64,000 nucleotides of DNA from Porphyra umbilicalis. Lineage: Eukaryota > Rhodophyta > Bangiophyceae > Bangiales > Bangiaceae. Numbering within the stretch: the stretch's first letter is position 1; each line of letters opens with the position of its first letter. The DNA lies in the NCBI GenBank assembly GCA_002049455.2, contig KV918779.1:186001-250000 (forward strand), written 5' to 3'. The translations under genes and the position numbers were made by a program. The notes under the pieces were generated by a model that saw only the letters and a program-made list of their open reading frames with translations, had not been told where the DNA came from and searched no databases. Shown here in pieces: positions 21,193-33,100 of the stretch.

Positions 21193-22537
21193 AAAGTCAA
21201 CTTGAGCCTCCAGTTGCGATCGTTTCCGCACTTCTGATTGGTCGAAGTGCTGCCTTCCCCACTGTGAGTTTCTGCCTATGCGAGCGTGATCTGATCTAAC
21301 GTCGCTGTGTCAAATATGGATCACTTTTGTCCTTTTCTGGGCTCAGAGAAGGCAACGTCCATCAGAGCACGGGTTGCGCGAGTGCACTGGAAAGCCTGTG
21401 AGTTTCTCTACAAACGCCACGCGAGAAGTAATACGTTTTGTGCATGTCTTCTTACTCTTTTCTGCTCTTCTATAGCGCTCTCCAGTGTGACGTAGAATTA
21501 CCATCCAGCGGCATCTCTGGATCACCGATCGTCGGATCGTTTCACACCACGCGACGGCAATCGATCGAAAAAGGACACACGAAGACACAATGAAAGAGTA
21601 ATTGTAGGATCATTGCTGCCCAACGGGGAACAATACTGTGTCTCGGCCATCTGAGGCCAGCGACGTAGCCGCGCCTGGTCACGCTCTGTGGACGTGCATT
21701 CGCTTGACGCCCATCCAGTGGATCTCGCGCCGGTTGGATGGACGGCCACGGAGGACTTTGCGGCCACCGAGTGACAATATGTTGGTGATTAAAATAAATT
21801 TGCCTTCGATCGATCGTGTGTGTGTAACAATACAAGCGACTTGGCGGCGGTTCTGCCCGATCGATAGGGCTATGCGACATAAACACGTGTTTATCTTCGA
21901 TCATGGTGCTTTTCTCTACACCGTTCGAAAGCCCTTCAGCTCAGGCTTCTGCTCGTATGTTTATAGCCCTCCCGCGTGCTTCTGTACTGAGCGCTCGTCA
22001 GAGGAAGAAAAAACAGTGGGCAAATAGGCTGAAATCGACGATTCCGGTGATCCACATTTGACCTGAGTGATCCAGAATAGGCACAGGGACGATACTCGTT
22101 TTGGCAGCCGATTTTTCAGCACGTCGTGTTCATGCATGCCGTGTTGCCGTGAAGACAGCAGTGCTCGTTTCACGCCCGTTTCACGGAATTGTGTTGCAGT
22201 TCATGCCCAATCACGTGCACGACTGCTGCTGTTGCTCCTCTTGGCCAATCACAAACGTCCCTGCATTGCTGTTGCACTCCCGTTCTCTGGCGATGAGGAC
22301 AAAATTGGGGGATCAGCAATACGACCGGGCGCAAGTACGGTGGTATTGCTCCCAATCTTGCAGTGACGTACCCCAAATGATGATCTAAATGTGAATTCGA
22401 AGCAGGCTACTATAAAGTGGCCTCGCGTCGCATAGTCGAATACACTGTACGGCTCGGCCTCGGCCCGCGACGGCGCGCCGACCAAGAGCCATAGGGGGGG
22501 TGGACACTGCCTGCGGCAACGGCGGCGACTCCCACCT

Positions 22538-25500
22538 TCACGGTTCGGGCGGCGCCCGCGGCCGCGGAGCCAAGGTGGGGCGGCCAACACCGGGCGCTGC
22601 CGCCGGCGGCTGCGCCGGCGGCGACGCGGCAAAGTCCGACACTTGCAGCGGCGGCGCCGCCGACGGGGTGCTGTGCCCCTCGGGCGGCGGCGGCGACTGG
22701 GGTGACGCGGAGCCGAGGCACCCCCACTCGGGCGCCACCGGCAGTGGCACCGCCGCCGACGCCCGCGCTTGGTACCGGAGTTCCGCGGCCGATGTCGACA
22801 CGCGGAGGTGCTCTGCGGCGGGCCGCAGCCAGTGCGCCTCCGACTCGGGACCGGCCACATCGGGGGGCGCCCGCGGCATCGGCGGCGCCGACGCGGGGGC
22901 GCCCCCCTCGGGCACCGCCAGTGACTGTAGCGGCGACCACGAGGCGTAGCACTCCGACCGCGACGGCGGCGGCGGCGCCAGCCCGTGTGCAATAGACGCG
23001 GGCGGCGTCTGGGGTGACGCGGAGCCGAGGCACCCCCACTCGGGCGCCACCGGCAGTGGCACCGCCGCCGACGCCCGCGCTTGGTACCGGAGTTCCGCGG
23101 CCGACGTCAACAGGCCGAGGTGCTTTGCGGCGGGCCACAGCCAGTGCGCCTCCGACTCGGGACCGGCCACATCGGGGGGCGCCCGCGGCATCGGCGGCGC
23201 CGACGCGGGGGCGCCCCCCTCGGGCACCGCCAGTGGCGGCACCGGCGACCGCGAGGCGTACCACTCCGACCCCGACGGCGGCGGCGACGCCAGCCCGTGT
23301 GCAAAGGACGCGGGCGGCGTCTGGGGTGACGTGGAGCCGAGGCCCCCCCACTCGGGCGCCACCGGCAGTGGCACCGCCGCCGACGCCCGCGCTTGGTACC
23401 GAAGTTCCTCGGCCGACGTCAACAGGCCGAGGTGCTTTGCGGCGGGCCACAGCCAGTGCGCCTCCGACTCGGGACCGGCCACATCGGGGGGCGCCCGCGG
23501 CATCGGTGGTGCCGACGCGGAGGCGCCCCCCTCGGGCACCGCCAGTGGCGGCACCGGCGACCGCGAGGCGTACCACTCCGACCCCGACGGCGGCGGCGGC
23601 GCCAGCCCGTGTGCAAAGGACGCGGGCGACGCGTGCGGCGGCGGCGCCGCCGGCGAGGCCCCACCACCGGCCAGCGCCGACGGCGGTACCATTCCCCAGC
23701 CGTAAGGCTCGGGCGCCGCCCGCAAGGGCGCCCCCGACACGTAGTTGCTGAACCCCCGAGCGCTCGGCGGCGCCTTCGGCGGCGCCGACAGTGAGCCCCA
23801 ACCCTCGGGTGTCGACGGCGGCGCCGGCGGCGGCGACCACCCATACGCATCGGCCTCGGTCGGCGCAGCCGCCGCCGCCCGCGGCACGTAGCCGTCCGAC
23901 GCGGGCGGCGGCGGCGGCGCCAGCACCGGCGCGTACGAAGCGGGCGCCACCTGCGGGGGCGTTGCCCACGCCACACGGCTCGACGCAGGCGCCCCGTGCG
24001 GCGACAGAGTCCGCGTCGAGGCGGTTCGGTGCCCCGACGCTCTCGCCGGCAGCGTCGCCGGCGGCCCGTCGTCACCCCCGGGTGCCGCCCATAGCGGCGG
24101 CGGCGGCGGCGCCGCCGCCAAAGCGGCAGCGCAGACGTTGGGCGATGCCTGCGGCGGCGGCGGTGGCGGCATTGGTGAGCCAAAACGCCCCGCCGCCTCC
24201 GGCGGCAGCGCCGCTGGTGACGGCCCATAGGGCGCCGACGGGTCCCGCGGCGGCGGCGCCGGCAACGAGCCATCGGGCGCCGACCCCGCTTGCGGCGGCG
24301 ACGCCGGCAACGAGCCATGGCGCCCCGACGGCGCCCGCGGCGGTGCGGCGAGCGGCGAGCCATCGCGCCCCGACCCTTCCAACGACGGCGAGCCATCGCG
24401 CCCCGACCCTTGCAACGACGGCGAGCCATCGCGCCCCGACCCTTGCAACGACGGCGAGCCATCGCGCCCCGACCCTTGCAACGACGGCGAGCCATCGCGC
24501 CCCGACCCTTGCAACGACGGCGAGCCATCGCGCCCCGACCCTTGCAACGACGGCGAGCCATCGCGCTCCGACCCTTGCAACGACGGCGACGGCGGCGGCG
24601 GCGGCGGCGGCGGCGACGGCGAGACGGAGCGCATCGACACGTCCCGCGGCGGCGCCGAGTGCAGCGAGGCATAGGGCCCCAACGGCGCCCGCGGCGGCGG
24701 CGCCGGCAACGAGCCATCGGGCGCTGACCCCGCTTGCGCCGGCGGCGCCGGCGACGAGCCATGGCGCCCCGACGGCGCCCGCGGCGGTGCGGCGAGCGGC
24801 GAGCCATCGCGCCCCGACCCTTCCAACGACGGCGAGCCATCGCGCCCTGACCCTTGCAACGACGGCGAGCCATCGCGCCCCAACCCTTGCCACGACGGCG
24901 ACGGCGGCGGCGGCGCCGGCGCCGGCGACGGCGAGACGGAGCGCATCGACACGTCCCGCTGCGGCGCCGAGGGCAGCGAGGCATAGGGCCCCAACGGCGC
25001 CCGCGGCGGCGGCGCCGGCAACGAGCCATCCGGCACCGACCCCGCTTGCGGCGGCGGCGCCGGCAACGAGCCATGGCGCCCCGACGGCGCCCGCGGCGGT
25101 GCGGGGAGCGGCGAGCCATCGCGCCCCGACCCTTGCCACGACGGCGACGGCGGCGCCGGCGCCGGCGCCGGCGCCGGCGAGACGGAGCGCATCGACACGT
25201 CCCGCTGCGGCGCCGAGGGCAGCGAGGCATAGGGCCCCAACGGCGCCTGCGGCGGTGCTGCCGGCGGTGAGGCATAGCGCCCAGACTCTTGCCGCGGCGG
25301 CGGTGCTGCCGCCGCCGGCGAGACGTACTGCCCCGACGCCGCCCATGGCGGCGGCGGTGGCGTCGTCGCCGCGTCACCACCCTCTGGCCCCGCCCACGGT
25401 TGTGGCGGCGCCGACGCAAAGGCGGCGCGGTTCTCGGGCGGCGGCGGCGCCGGCGGCGCCGCCGCCGGCACGCCGTCGCGCCCAAACAGCCCCGTCGGCG

Positions 25501-25800
25501 GCGGTGCCGCCGCCGCCCCCGCGGCGCCAACCCCCCCCGCCCCCAGCGCGGGGGACCCGCCCACCGCCGCCGCCGCAGCGGTCGCCGCCCCCGCCGCCCT
25601 CTCCCGCGCCGCCGGCCAGGCGGCCACGACGGCGCGCAGCCCGACGGCCGCGACTTGGGAGATGGCCCCGTCGGGCCACCGCGCGGCAATGTCCGCCACA
25701 TGCTCGGCGGCCGTCCGAAAGGTCGCATCGACGGCCGCCACCGCCACGTCGGCGGCGGCGACGGCGGCGGCGCGCGCGTCACCGCGCGTCACCCGCCGGC
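22538..25800 (-). CDS. Pro/Ser/Ala-rich repetitive protein, C-terminal part (hypothetical)
   Basis: A very long minus-strand frame (open to 27412). From about 25800 down it has a steady composition: an Ala-rich helical start (EHVADIAARWPDG, VAAWPAARERAAG); a long section of PP, APP and GSP motifs (SGRDGSP, SMRSVSP); seven or so 11-residue repeats; and three 104-residue repeats near the end containing GPESEAHWLWPAA. The non-random repeats with conserved Trp and Tyr argue for a real protein, perhaps structural or cell-wall like. Extreme GC alone can also keep frames open. Upstream of 25800 the frame looks unnatural, so the start and any introns are unknown. No family recognised. Confidence 0.4.
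22700..23660 (-). repeat. Three tandem repeats of about 312 bp
   Basis: Three consecutive copies (about 22700-23005, 23006-23318, 23319-23630), roughly 90-95% alike, encode 104-residue units with PEWG, RYQARASAAVPLPVAPEW and GPESEAHWL. Full-codon unit length and conserved hydrophobic residues suggest the unit is translated. Confidence 0.85.
24355..24595 (-). repeat. 33 bp minisatellite, about seven units
   Basis: Units spaced 33 bp apart around GCGAGCCATCGCGCCCCGAC. Each encodes GSGRDGSPSLQ on the minus strand. Nearly identical units indicate recent expansion in multiples of three bases. Confidence 0.9.
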
Positions 25801-25937
25801 CGGACGCGGCGGTAGCGGCGGCGGCAGCGCCGAGGTGGGACGCCACCGCCGCGGCCGCGACCTTGGCCGCCTCGGTGGCGGCGTCGGACGCGAGGAGGTC
25901 CCCGCGTCCGTGGGGGGGGGGGGGGGAGGGGGGGACG

Positions 25938-26920
25938 CCATGCCGCCCGCCCTGCAAACCGCGCAGCGTCGGTCCCAGCGGCGCGAAAGATGGCCGCCGG
26001 CCACGGTGGCCGCCACCCTTCGGCCGTACGACTGGCGGCAGAGGGTGGGGAGTAGCCGGCGGCAGCAGCGGGGCGGTCGGCCACAAGCGATCGGGACGGC
26101 ACCAGGGGCGTGGGGACGGGGAAGACCCACAGGGGGGCGCACGTCGGAACCCAGGGGCAAGGAGCGTGGGTGCTCGGCCGGCGAGCCGTGGGTCGGGAGC
26201 CCGACGGCGGCGGCGGCCGGTCCGGGGCGGGGTCGTTTGTGGCGCAGGGGGTACGCGGCCGTCGAAGCGCGCGCGTCCTCGCGCGTCACCCGCCGGCCGG
26301 GCGCGGCGGCAGCGGCGGCGGCGGCGCGCGCGTCCCCGCGCGTCACCCGCCGGCCGGGCGCGGCGGCAGCGGCGGCGGCGGCGCCGAGGTGGGACGCCAC
26401 CACCGCGGCCGCGTTGTCGGCCGCCTTGGCGGCGGTCGCGGGCGCGAGGGAGTCCCCGCCTCCCGCCGTGGCGCCCGCGTCTGCGCCGCCGCCGCCGCCC
26501 GTGGGGCGGCCCCGCCCCACCCCCCCCCCCCCGGCCGGGGGGGGGGGGGCACCGACCGTCGGTGGGGGGGGGGGGGGGGGAATGGGGGGCGACATGCCGA
26601 CCGCCCTGCAAACCGCGTAGTGCCGGTCCGAGCGGCTCAAATCGTGGCCGCCGGCCACGGTGGACGCCGCCCGTCGGCCGTACGGCCGGCGGCAGAGGGC
26701 GGGGAGCAGCCGGCGGCAGCAGCGGGGCGGTCGGCCACAAGCGATCGGGACGGCACCAGAGGCGCGGGGACGGGGAAGACCCACAGGGGGGCGCACGTCG
26801 GCACCCAGGGGCAAGGAGCGTGGGTGCTCGGCCGGCGAGCCGTGGGTCGGGAGCCCGACGGCGGCGGCGGCCGGTCCGGGGCGGGGTCGTTTGTGGCGCA
26901 GGGGGCGCGCGGCCGACGAA
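25938..26920. repeat. Tandem duplication of about 656 bp
   Basis: 25938-26270 and 26594-26920 are close copies (sharing for example CAAGCGATCGGGACGGCACC and GGGTGCTCGGCCGGCGAGCC). Each is followed by an Ala-rich piece that reads ASHLGAAAA and GRRVTRGDARA on the minus strand, itself repeated near 25800, 26290 and 26350. This may be a duplicated exon with its intron in the gene at 22538-25800, or simply local tandem amplification. Confidence 0.7.
26519..26590. repeat. Poly-C / poly-G tracts
   Basis: Runs of about 12 C, 12 G and 18 G within 70 bases. Strong G-quadruplex potential on both strands. The exact lengths may be unreliable in the assembly. Confidence 0.8.
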
Positions 26921-27099
26921 ACGGGCGGCCGGGCCGTCGCCCCCCGTCGGCCATGGCGCGAGGCACACCCCCCGCCGACGACGCGGGGGGTGGGGAGGCG
27001 GAGGGGGGGGTGCGCACCACCTCGCATGCAAGGACCAGAGGCACCAGAGCGGCAGACCGCCCGCTTGGAAGCGCAGGCACCCGCCCGCCGATGCCGCGT

Positions 27100-28157
27100 C
27101 GCGGTGACGCGACACGGGCTCTGCGGAACGCACCAGTGGGGTAGTGGGTGGGGGAGGGGCGTGGAGTCTGCAAGCGTGGGGCGGGGCGGCGGAATGGATC
27201 AGTTTTGGTTTGGGGGGGCGGGGGCCCGCACCGCGACGCAACCGTGCGCGGCGCGACGCCGTCGACCAGTAGATTTGGCGCCGCCGATCGGGATCCCGAG
27301 AGGCGGCGGCCGACGCGCTGGCCATCGTTAGCTTGCACTGGAATCCTATCAGACGCCAAATTCGGATGGGCTTCGATAGGCTCTTGATGCGCCCATCAAA
27401 CGGGCCCTGCAATGAAATACAGATGGGGCAGCTTGATGAGCTCTCTTCGATGGGCTTGAATTTTCATTACAGTGTCATAACTTTCTCAGTGATCCGAGAG
27501 AGCTTGAGACCTGTCGCTCGTGTCCTTGCTGGTGTCTCTCTTGCTGCTGGGTTCGCATCTTGTGCTTCTTTATCGCCCTACAACTTGTCGACGTGACAAC
27601 CTATCCGCCCCACACATGCACACGTACTCTGTAGAAGCGCATATCAAACTCCGTCCTCCCTGCCCCTGACATGAATCGAGCAAGTGCGTAGCCCTCAACG
27701 CTATTTCCTCTCGAAGCCCCCCTCAGAGCAGAGACGACATTGTAGGATACTGCAGACCACAGGGAGAACAGGAAAAGAAGCCAGACGTACACCAAGCAAG
27801 CCAACACACAGTCATTGTCATGTCGCGGGTGAGAAATCGTTGCCAACACAAAGGCGAGGGGGTTGCACCACGAAACAACAGTACGGACATATATCCCCCA
27901 CCACTGGAGACTGTAAACCAAAGGCCAGTCCAAAAAAAAAGCTGCTCGCACGCCGCGGGGAATGGTATGCGCATCAAAAGAGCGACAAGTCGTGCGCTTC
28001 ATACGTACACCCGTAGCTCGCTGGGATAGCCGTAGGTGCGCAAGCCGCCACCTGGAGCAACGGTAGTCGACCACGACTACGTGCTCGGCGCGTGAAGTGA
28101 CAAGCCCTCTGCCGCAACACCACGGCCACGCCCTCCTCAGCATGCACAGCACAAAGC
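27100..28157. other. Non-coding stretch
   Basis: GC falls sharply after 27300. No gene seen. 27365-27460 has GATGGGCTTCGAT and CATCAAACGGGCCC motifs that recur near 28485-28600, perhaps the remains of one repeat. Confidence 0.45.
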
Positions 28158-28159
28158 TA

Positions 28160-28331
28160 TTGCTGTCTTCCCAATTTTGGCCGATGTGGTCAAAGTCAAG
28201 AAGGGGTCTGGGTCAACTGCCCATTGGTCAATCGACTTTATCTGGCTGAGTGGATGGCTGAGACGCTGTTTCACACTGTTGATCACCCCTCTTGACATCG
28301 ACAGGATCGGCCAAATTTTGGAAGACAGCAA
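28160..28331. mobile_element. MITE copy 1 (TA-flanked, Tc1/mariner-like)
   Basis: 172 bp with terminal inverted repeats starting TTGCTGTCTTCCCAATTTTG, flanked by TA on both sides (28158-28159, 28332-28333). Interior shared with 29745-29916. No coding capacity. The TA duplication points to the Tc1/mariner/pogo superfamily. Confidence 0.85.
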
Positions 28332-28333
28332 TA

Positions 28334-29740
28334 GCTCGTGGGTGTCAAGAGCCACGGTGCAGCAGCGCCAGCAAGGCGAGCTTGGGGGTGGGCTACATGA
28401 TCTGAAGAGTTCCAAACTGACCAATGAGGTGTCGTTAATATCCTTCGTCACGATTGTCCGGGTTTATTGTGATGCTCATCAGACCATCAAACGGCCCAGA
28501 AAACTGTGCATCGAATCAATGGGCTCGATAGGCGCTGTTAATGGCCATATCGAAGAGCGATTTCGATGGTCTGATGGGGCTTGATGGGGCCAGATGGGTG
28601 TTGATGGGGAATCGAGTCCAAGCTGACGATGGTGGCTGCCGCGACGCGCGGGGGGGGGGCCGACGTGCAACCGACATCAGAAGAACACAGGGGGGGCCCC
28701 CCCCCGGGGGCGGTCCGAGATCCAACAGATCCGATCTTGGCGCCCGCCGTTGCAGGAGCATGGAGGCGCGCCACAAAAAGAAAAAACTGCCGCGTCAGTC
28801 GGCTGCGGCTGTCCCGTGCAAGAGGCCGAGGTGTACATGAAAACAGGAAATCTGACTCCTGGCTTGCACCGTGCCTGCTGTATTCTCACAGTGCTGTAAC
28901 AGCGTCATTTAACGGATGGGCATGCTGTACCGTGCTTCCCAGCTAGACGACCGTCGGCTAACAGTTTGTCGCTGAAATGAGCTGCGCTTCCAAGCCCTGG
29001 AGGGAGGGATAGGTGCGAGACTGCAAGGGTCCTCCTAAATTACCTCTAATTCTATAGCGGAAAGTCACTGTACAGTCATGACTGCTTGTAATACGCGGTG
29101 GCGCACTGTATGGTGGAATCGTCAGATTTCATAGAACACGCGGAAGTCGGGCATCAAACAACCACGGAAAGACGGCGACGGGTGCTTCAAATGGTCGTGG
29201 CGCGAACACCAGAGGACGAGAAACGGCTACTGGGTCGGCTCTGAAGCGGTCCGGGTGGGGGGGGTCGGCGATCAAGACGTTGCCGACTTGACACCAGAGA
29301 AGCCTCAATCTCATATCACCCGTGTAAGATCATGTTTATTGCATTCAAGTGCGCGGCGCCCGCGCGTGAGCGATTGAGGCCTTGTCTAGACGGCGCAGTG
29401 CATGTCGGGTCTCATCTTTACAAAATGTGCCCGTACGGCCCGCAAACGCACAATCGGCGCACTCGTTTTTCTGAGATTATCTGAGAATCCTGAAGAAAAT
29501 CTCGATAACTCACTGCTCTGGGCTACTTTACCACATGAGACGACTGAGAAAGCAAGAATATCTCAAGAAAACGGAGAATCTCGATTCTGCACGGACCTAG
29601 CGGTTGGACAGCCAATGGCGCGTCGAAGATACGCACTCAGCAGCTGTTTGATGCTGGTCTAGACCAATGGTTGGCCTGTCTTACAAAGCAGTCCCGGTCT
29701 TGGCCGATGAGGACAAAATTGGGAAATCAGCAATAGTCTC
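28334..29740. other. Non-coding stretch between MITEs
   Basis: No gene recognised. Holds the 18-mer GCCTTGTCTAGACGGCGC at 29379-29396 (also at 20961) and, at about 29697-29733, a MITE half ending GGGAAATCAGCAA followed by TA. Confidence 0.45.
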
Positions 29741-29744
29741 GCTA

Positions 29745-29916
29745 TTGCTGTCTGCCCAATTTTGGCCGATGTGGTCGAAGTCAAGACGGGGTCTCGGTCA
29801 ACTGCCCATTGGTCGAACGAGTTTATCCGGCTGAATGGATGGCTGGAAAATAGTTTCGCACAGTTGATCACCCCTCTTGACATCGACGGCATCGGCCAAA
29901 ATTGGGAAGACAGCAA
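29745..29916. mobile_element. MITE copy 2 (same family as 28160-28331)
   Basis: 172 bp, the same length and ends as copy 1, flanked by TA at 29743-29744 and 29917-29918. The two interiors are roughly 85-90% alike by eye (shared TCAACTGCCCATTGGTC and GTTGATCACCCCTCTTGACA). Confidence 0.88.
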
Positions 29917-30035
29917 TACTTGCACCAACTCAAAGCCGACGCGCTGCAAGCAAAAGGTGCCAAGGCCTACAGAGACGGCGTTTGCCAACAGCGCCATCAA
30001 ACAAACGACAGAAAAAGAACAGCTCTTCAGCTACG

Positions 30036-30401
30036 CTATTCTTCGCCCTCTCCTGCGAGAACCATATCGACCTCCTGAGCGATGGTGCTCACGTCATCCT
30101 CGACGACAAACCACCTCTCCACCGCGCTGCCTCTCTCTTCTTCTGACACCCCCAGAAAGTCGACAACCAAACCAGTTTTTTCAACAGAGAGACCACCTCT
30201 GATTAAAGAGAGCGTAAGCGCAACGAACAGCCTCGGCGCGTGCCAATATGCTTTAAGCAGCCTATGCGGGAGCGCCACTGTACCTTGCAAACTCAGGAAA
30301 TCCCCGCCCGTTTGGCCCGCCGCAACCCCCACCCCTCCTACTGTATCGCAAGTGTCGGCTGCGGCTGCGTTGCCAGCCACAAGAGGCGGCGGCGTCGCCA
30401 T
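30036..30401 (-). CDS. Small hypothetical protein, 121 residues
   Basis: Minus-strand ORF from an ATG in good context (AAAATGGCG) reading MATPPPLVAGNAAAAD and ending DMVLAGEGEE. It has a moderately hydrophobic centre (LFVALTLSLIRGG) and an acidic end (VSEEERGSAVERWFVVEDD). The composition looks more like protein than the surrounding frames. No family recognised; it may be a fragment of a larger gene or chance. Confidence 0.3.
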   Translation of the reverse strand: MATPPPLVAGNAAAADTCDTVGGVGVAAGQTGGDFLSLQGTVALPHRLLKAYWHAPRLFVALTLSLIRGGLSVEKTGLVVDFLGVSEEERGSAVERWFVVEDDVSTIAQEVDMVLAGEGEE

Positions 30402-30409
30402 TTTCCCCA

Positions 30410-32938
30410 TCGCCTGGGGCCGTCCACCCCCCCAGCGACACCTCCCCACTCCCCCCGACGCAGCGGCCGGCCGGATGGCAACGGAAAGGACGGCGGGTGG
30501 CGGGGCGGGCGACGCGTGGGCGCCTCACCGCCCGCCGCTCGCTCGGCAGAGACAGTGCATGGCACCGTGGCTCGCCCGCCCGGCCGCTCGCCCGCGCGGG
30601 GGAAGCGACCGACACGACGATCGGGCCCCATCGGGCGACATGAGCTGCTGACCACCGCCACGCGCGGGCACCAATCCCACCCCCCGCATTCCCTCGTCTC
30701 CCTAACACACACCACGCAACGCCACGCTGTTGCCGCCGCCGGAAGCTGCGCGAGCGGAGACGACCGCACGCGCCAGGCGCCTGCCGCCTGCCACGTCCGA
30801 GGCCACGCCACCGTGCAGCAAGGTCAGCTCCCGCCCGCGAGGATGCGTTGCCGCCTACACGGCCGTCGTCGCCCATAGTGGCCGCCGCCGCCGCCATAGT
30901 CGCCACGCACCCCCGCAGCGGACAAAGCGGCAATGATGTTGGACTGCGATGCTCGTCACCGACTCCACTGGTGCTTCGCGGATGGATGATGGTCGGTGAC
31001 CCATATGGTACCGCAGATGGTACATTGGCAAGACGTGGTCCAGTTGCACACATTTGTGTTGGGTCATCTTGGGGCGTTACTTTTGGCGTGTTTTGGATTT
31101 TATCTTCGCTTTGCTCTAGTTGCTTTTGATTGGGTGAGTGATTCGATTTGGTACGAGGGCGTGGGCGTCGGTGTGGGCGCGAGAGGGGGGAGCACTTGGG
31201 CCGGTGGGAACTATTTGAGAGGTGCTCTCGGTTGGGAGAGGCGGGGAACCTGAGGACAACCAACAAAGCACGTTCGCACACACACACACAAGCTCAAGCC
31301 ACTCAACCACTTCACCGTGGTCCCCCAACCCCTATCCCCACGGCGTTTCGACAAATGACAGCGGCGGAACCACCGCCACGTTCCGTCACCGCCACAGCCG
31401 CAGCGTGGAGCCACCGCCGCTGCCGCGGGCTATTGCCGCTGCCGCCGCCGCCACCGCGACCACAGTCTGTCCCAAAGCCGCCGCGCATCTCCAGTGCGCC
31501 ATCTTGACGGCGCGATACTACCCGTGACCAAGGCCGTGGCGACCACGGGGATGCCACCACCGCCCGTTGCAATCACCACCCCGAGCACCAAAGACTGGCG
31601 GCAGCGGTGGCGGCTGTGTGGGGAGCGCGCCCCTGACGCAGGCGACAGCCAGTATTGGGGCCGACAGAAGCGTCGGCAGTGCCTTGAGAGCCGCGCCTAC
31701 GGGGTTGTCGACGCTCTAAAATACACGCGGTTGCCACACACACACCTGTCGCGGCGGCGGCCCGCGGGCCTGTTGCTGAAAATGGCGACCAAGAATGGTG
31801 ACCGGCGCGGCCGCCGACGCGGCCGTCCGCCGCCGGCTCCCCGCGCGCCCGCACACAGCAATCGACCGTCCGGTCGGTCGTCGCCAGGCGCGCGCCCGCC
31901 GCCCAGATGGGGCGGCACGGGCCACCGACCGCCGCCGTGGCGGCACCACGGCACCCCCCCCCACCCCCCTCCCGCCCCCAACCCACGGAAGCGCACTGAA
32001 GCCGTCTCGGAGAGCCCTTCAAAACGGAAGGTCCCCACAGCATGGCAGTCGCAGGTCGTTGCCGCCGCAATGGCGCGACTCGTAGTCGTGCGCAAGCCAA
32101 AGGGAGGGACGATCGCGGCAGCCAGAGCGGCTGCTTCCGGCCGTGTGGCCACGGCATCCCCGCGCGGCCGCGCCAGCAGAGGCTCACGCAACAAAGCCAG
32201 CGTCACCACTGCCAGAACGCTGGTGAGCGGCGCGCGGCTCCCCCCCCCCGCCCCTATGCCCCCTCTTCACCGCCAGCGGTGAGCCGCCTTCGGCCCGCGC
32301 TTCGATAGCACCGTCCACGGCGAGAAGTCGCCATGGACTCGCGGCCTGCCGTCGACCACGACGGCGGCCAATACCAATAACGGCCACGCGGGCGCAGCCC
32401 GCTCTTGGTGCGTGCGGCGGCCGCGGCCGCGGTCGCGGTGGCCGCCACGCCCGCCCCTGCGCCTACGGCGACAAGTTTTCCGCCCGTGTCCGCGCCACTG
32501 CGGTCGCAGCCGCCGCACGTGGCGCCCCGTATCGTGGCGCTAGTTGACGACGCGGCGTCAACAGCGGCGGCGGCGCCCGCACGGCGCGTCGCCCGCTGCC
32601 TCGCGGTGGCCGCCCGTTGGTCACCTCGCAGTGGAGTAAGCATCCGCGCGGTCGCCGCGTCGGCCGGAGGCGTCGTCATGCCGCGTCTGGCAAGCGCAGG
32701 CGCGGTTGGGGCGGCGAGTGGCTCGCCATCCATGGCGGGCGGGATGGGGGGGGGGGGAGGGGGGGAAGTAGGATGCACGAGGAGTCCTAGTCTAGGACAA
32801 GACGGGAGCAGGGGAGGAGGAGAGGTTTGGATGGCGTATGACGCCGCGCCGCAGAGGGGTGGAACGCGTCACGGGAGAGCCGATGAGAAAAGGAAGAGTC
32901 GGGCATGAGGAAGGAACACTGGAAAGCTGGTCCATCTT
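30410..32938. other. GC-rich stretch without a recognisable gene
   Basis: Long open frames on several strands (for example minus 31287-30262 and plus 31494-32282) are Arg/Ala/Pro-rich in every frame and share no motif, so I read them as compositional. A CA microsatellite lies at 31277-31290 and a poly-G stretch near 32746-32765. Confidence 0.45.
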
Positions 32939-32939
32939 A

Positions 32940-33100
32940 TTGCAGTCTCCCCAATTTTGGCCGATCCCGACAAGAACAACTGTGCAGAACAGATGCACGA
33001 CAGCCATCCATCCGGCCGGATACGACCTCTCAACCAATCAGAAGTTGTGCGGACTGTAGGTTGTTCTTGTCCAGATTGGCCAGAATCGGGAAGACTGCAA
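32940..33100. mobile_element. MITE copy 3 (related, shorter)
   Basis: 161 bp with long inverted ends (TTGCAGTCTCCCCAATTTTG at the left), flanked by TA at 32938-32939 and 33101-33102. The ends match the other MITEs; the interior differs. Confidence 0.85.

Larger units (their letters stand above)
20140..22430. other. Non-coding stretch with lower GC
   Basis: No gene recognised on either strand; the open frames are short and without motifs. It holds two long hairpins (20722-20780 and 21135-21192), one copy of an 18-mer repeated at 29379, and a MITE half ending at the TA near 22322 (right end GATCAGCAA). Confidence 0.5.

Noticed and set aside
24355-24595. CRISPR-like regular spacing
   Set aside because: 33 bp units are contiguous with no unique spacers, in a eukaryotic context; an in-frame minisatellite.
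23791-25815. 674-residue plus-strand frame opposite the Pro-rich ORF
   Set aside because: An Ala/Arg/Thr shadow of the repeats on the other strand; no conserved residues independent of the minus-strand frame.
30262-31287. 341-residue minus-strand frame
   Set aside because: Arg/Gly/Pro-rich throughout, alternative frames equally open, no motif. The shorter ORF 30036-30401 in another frame is the better candidate.
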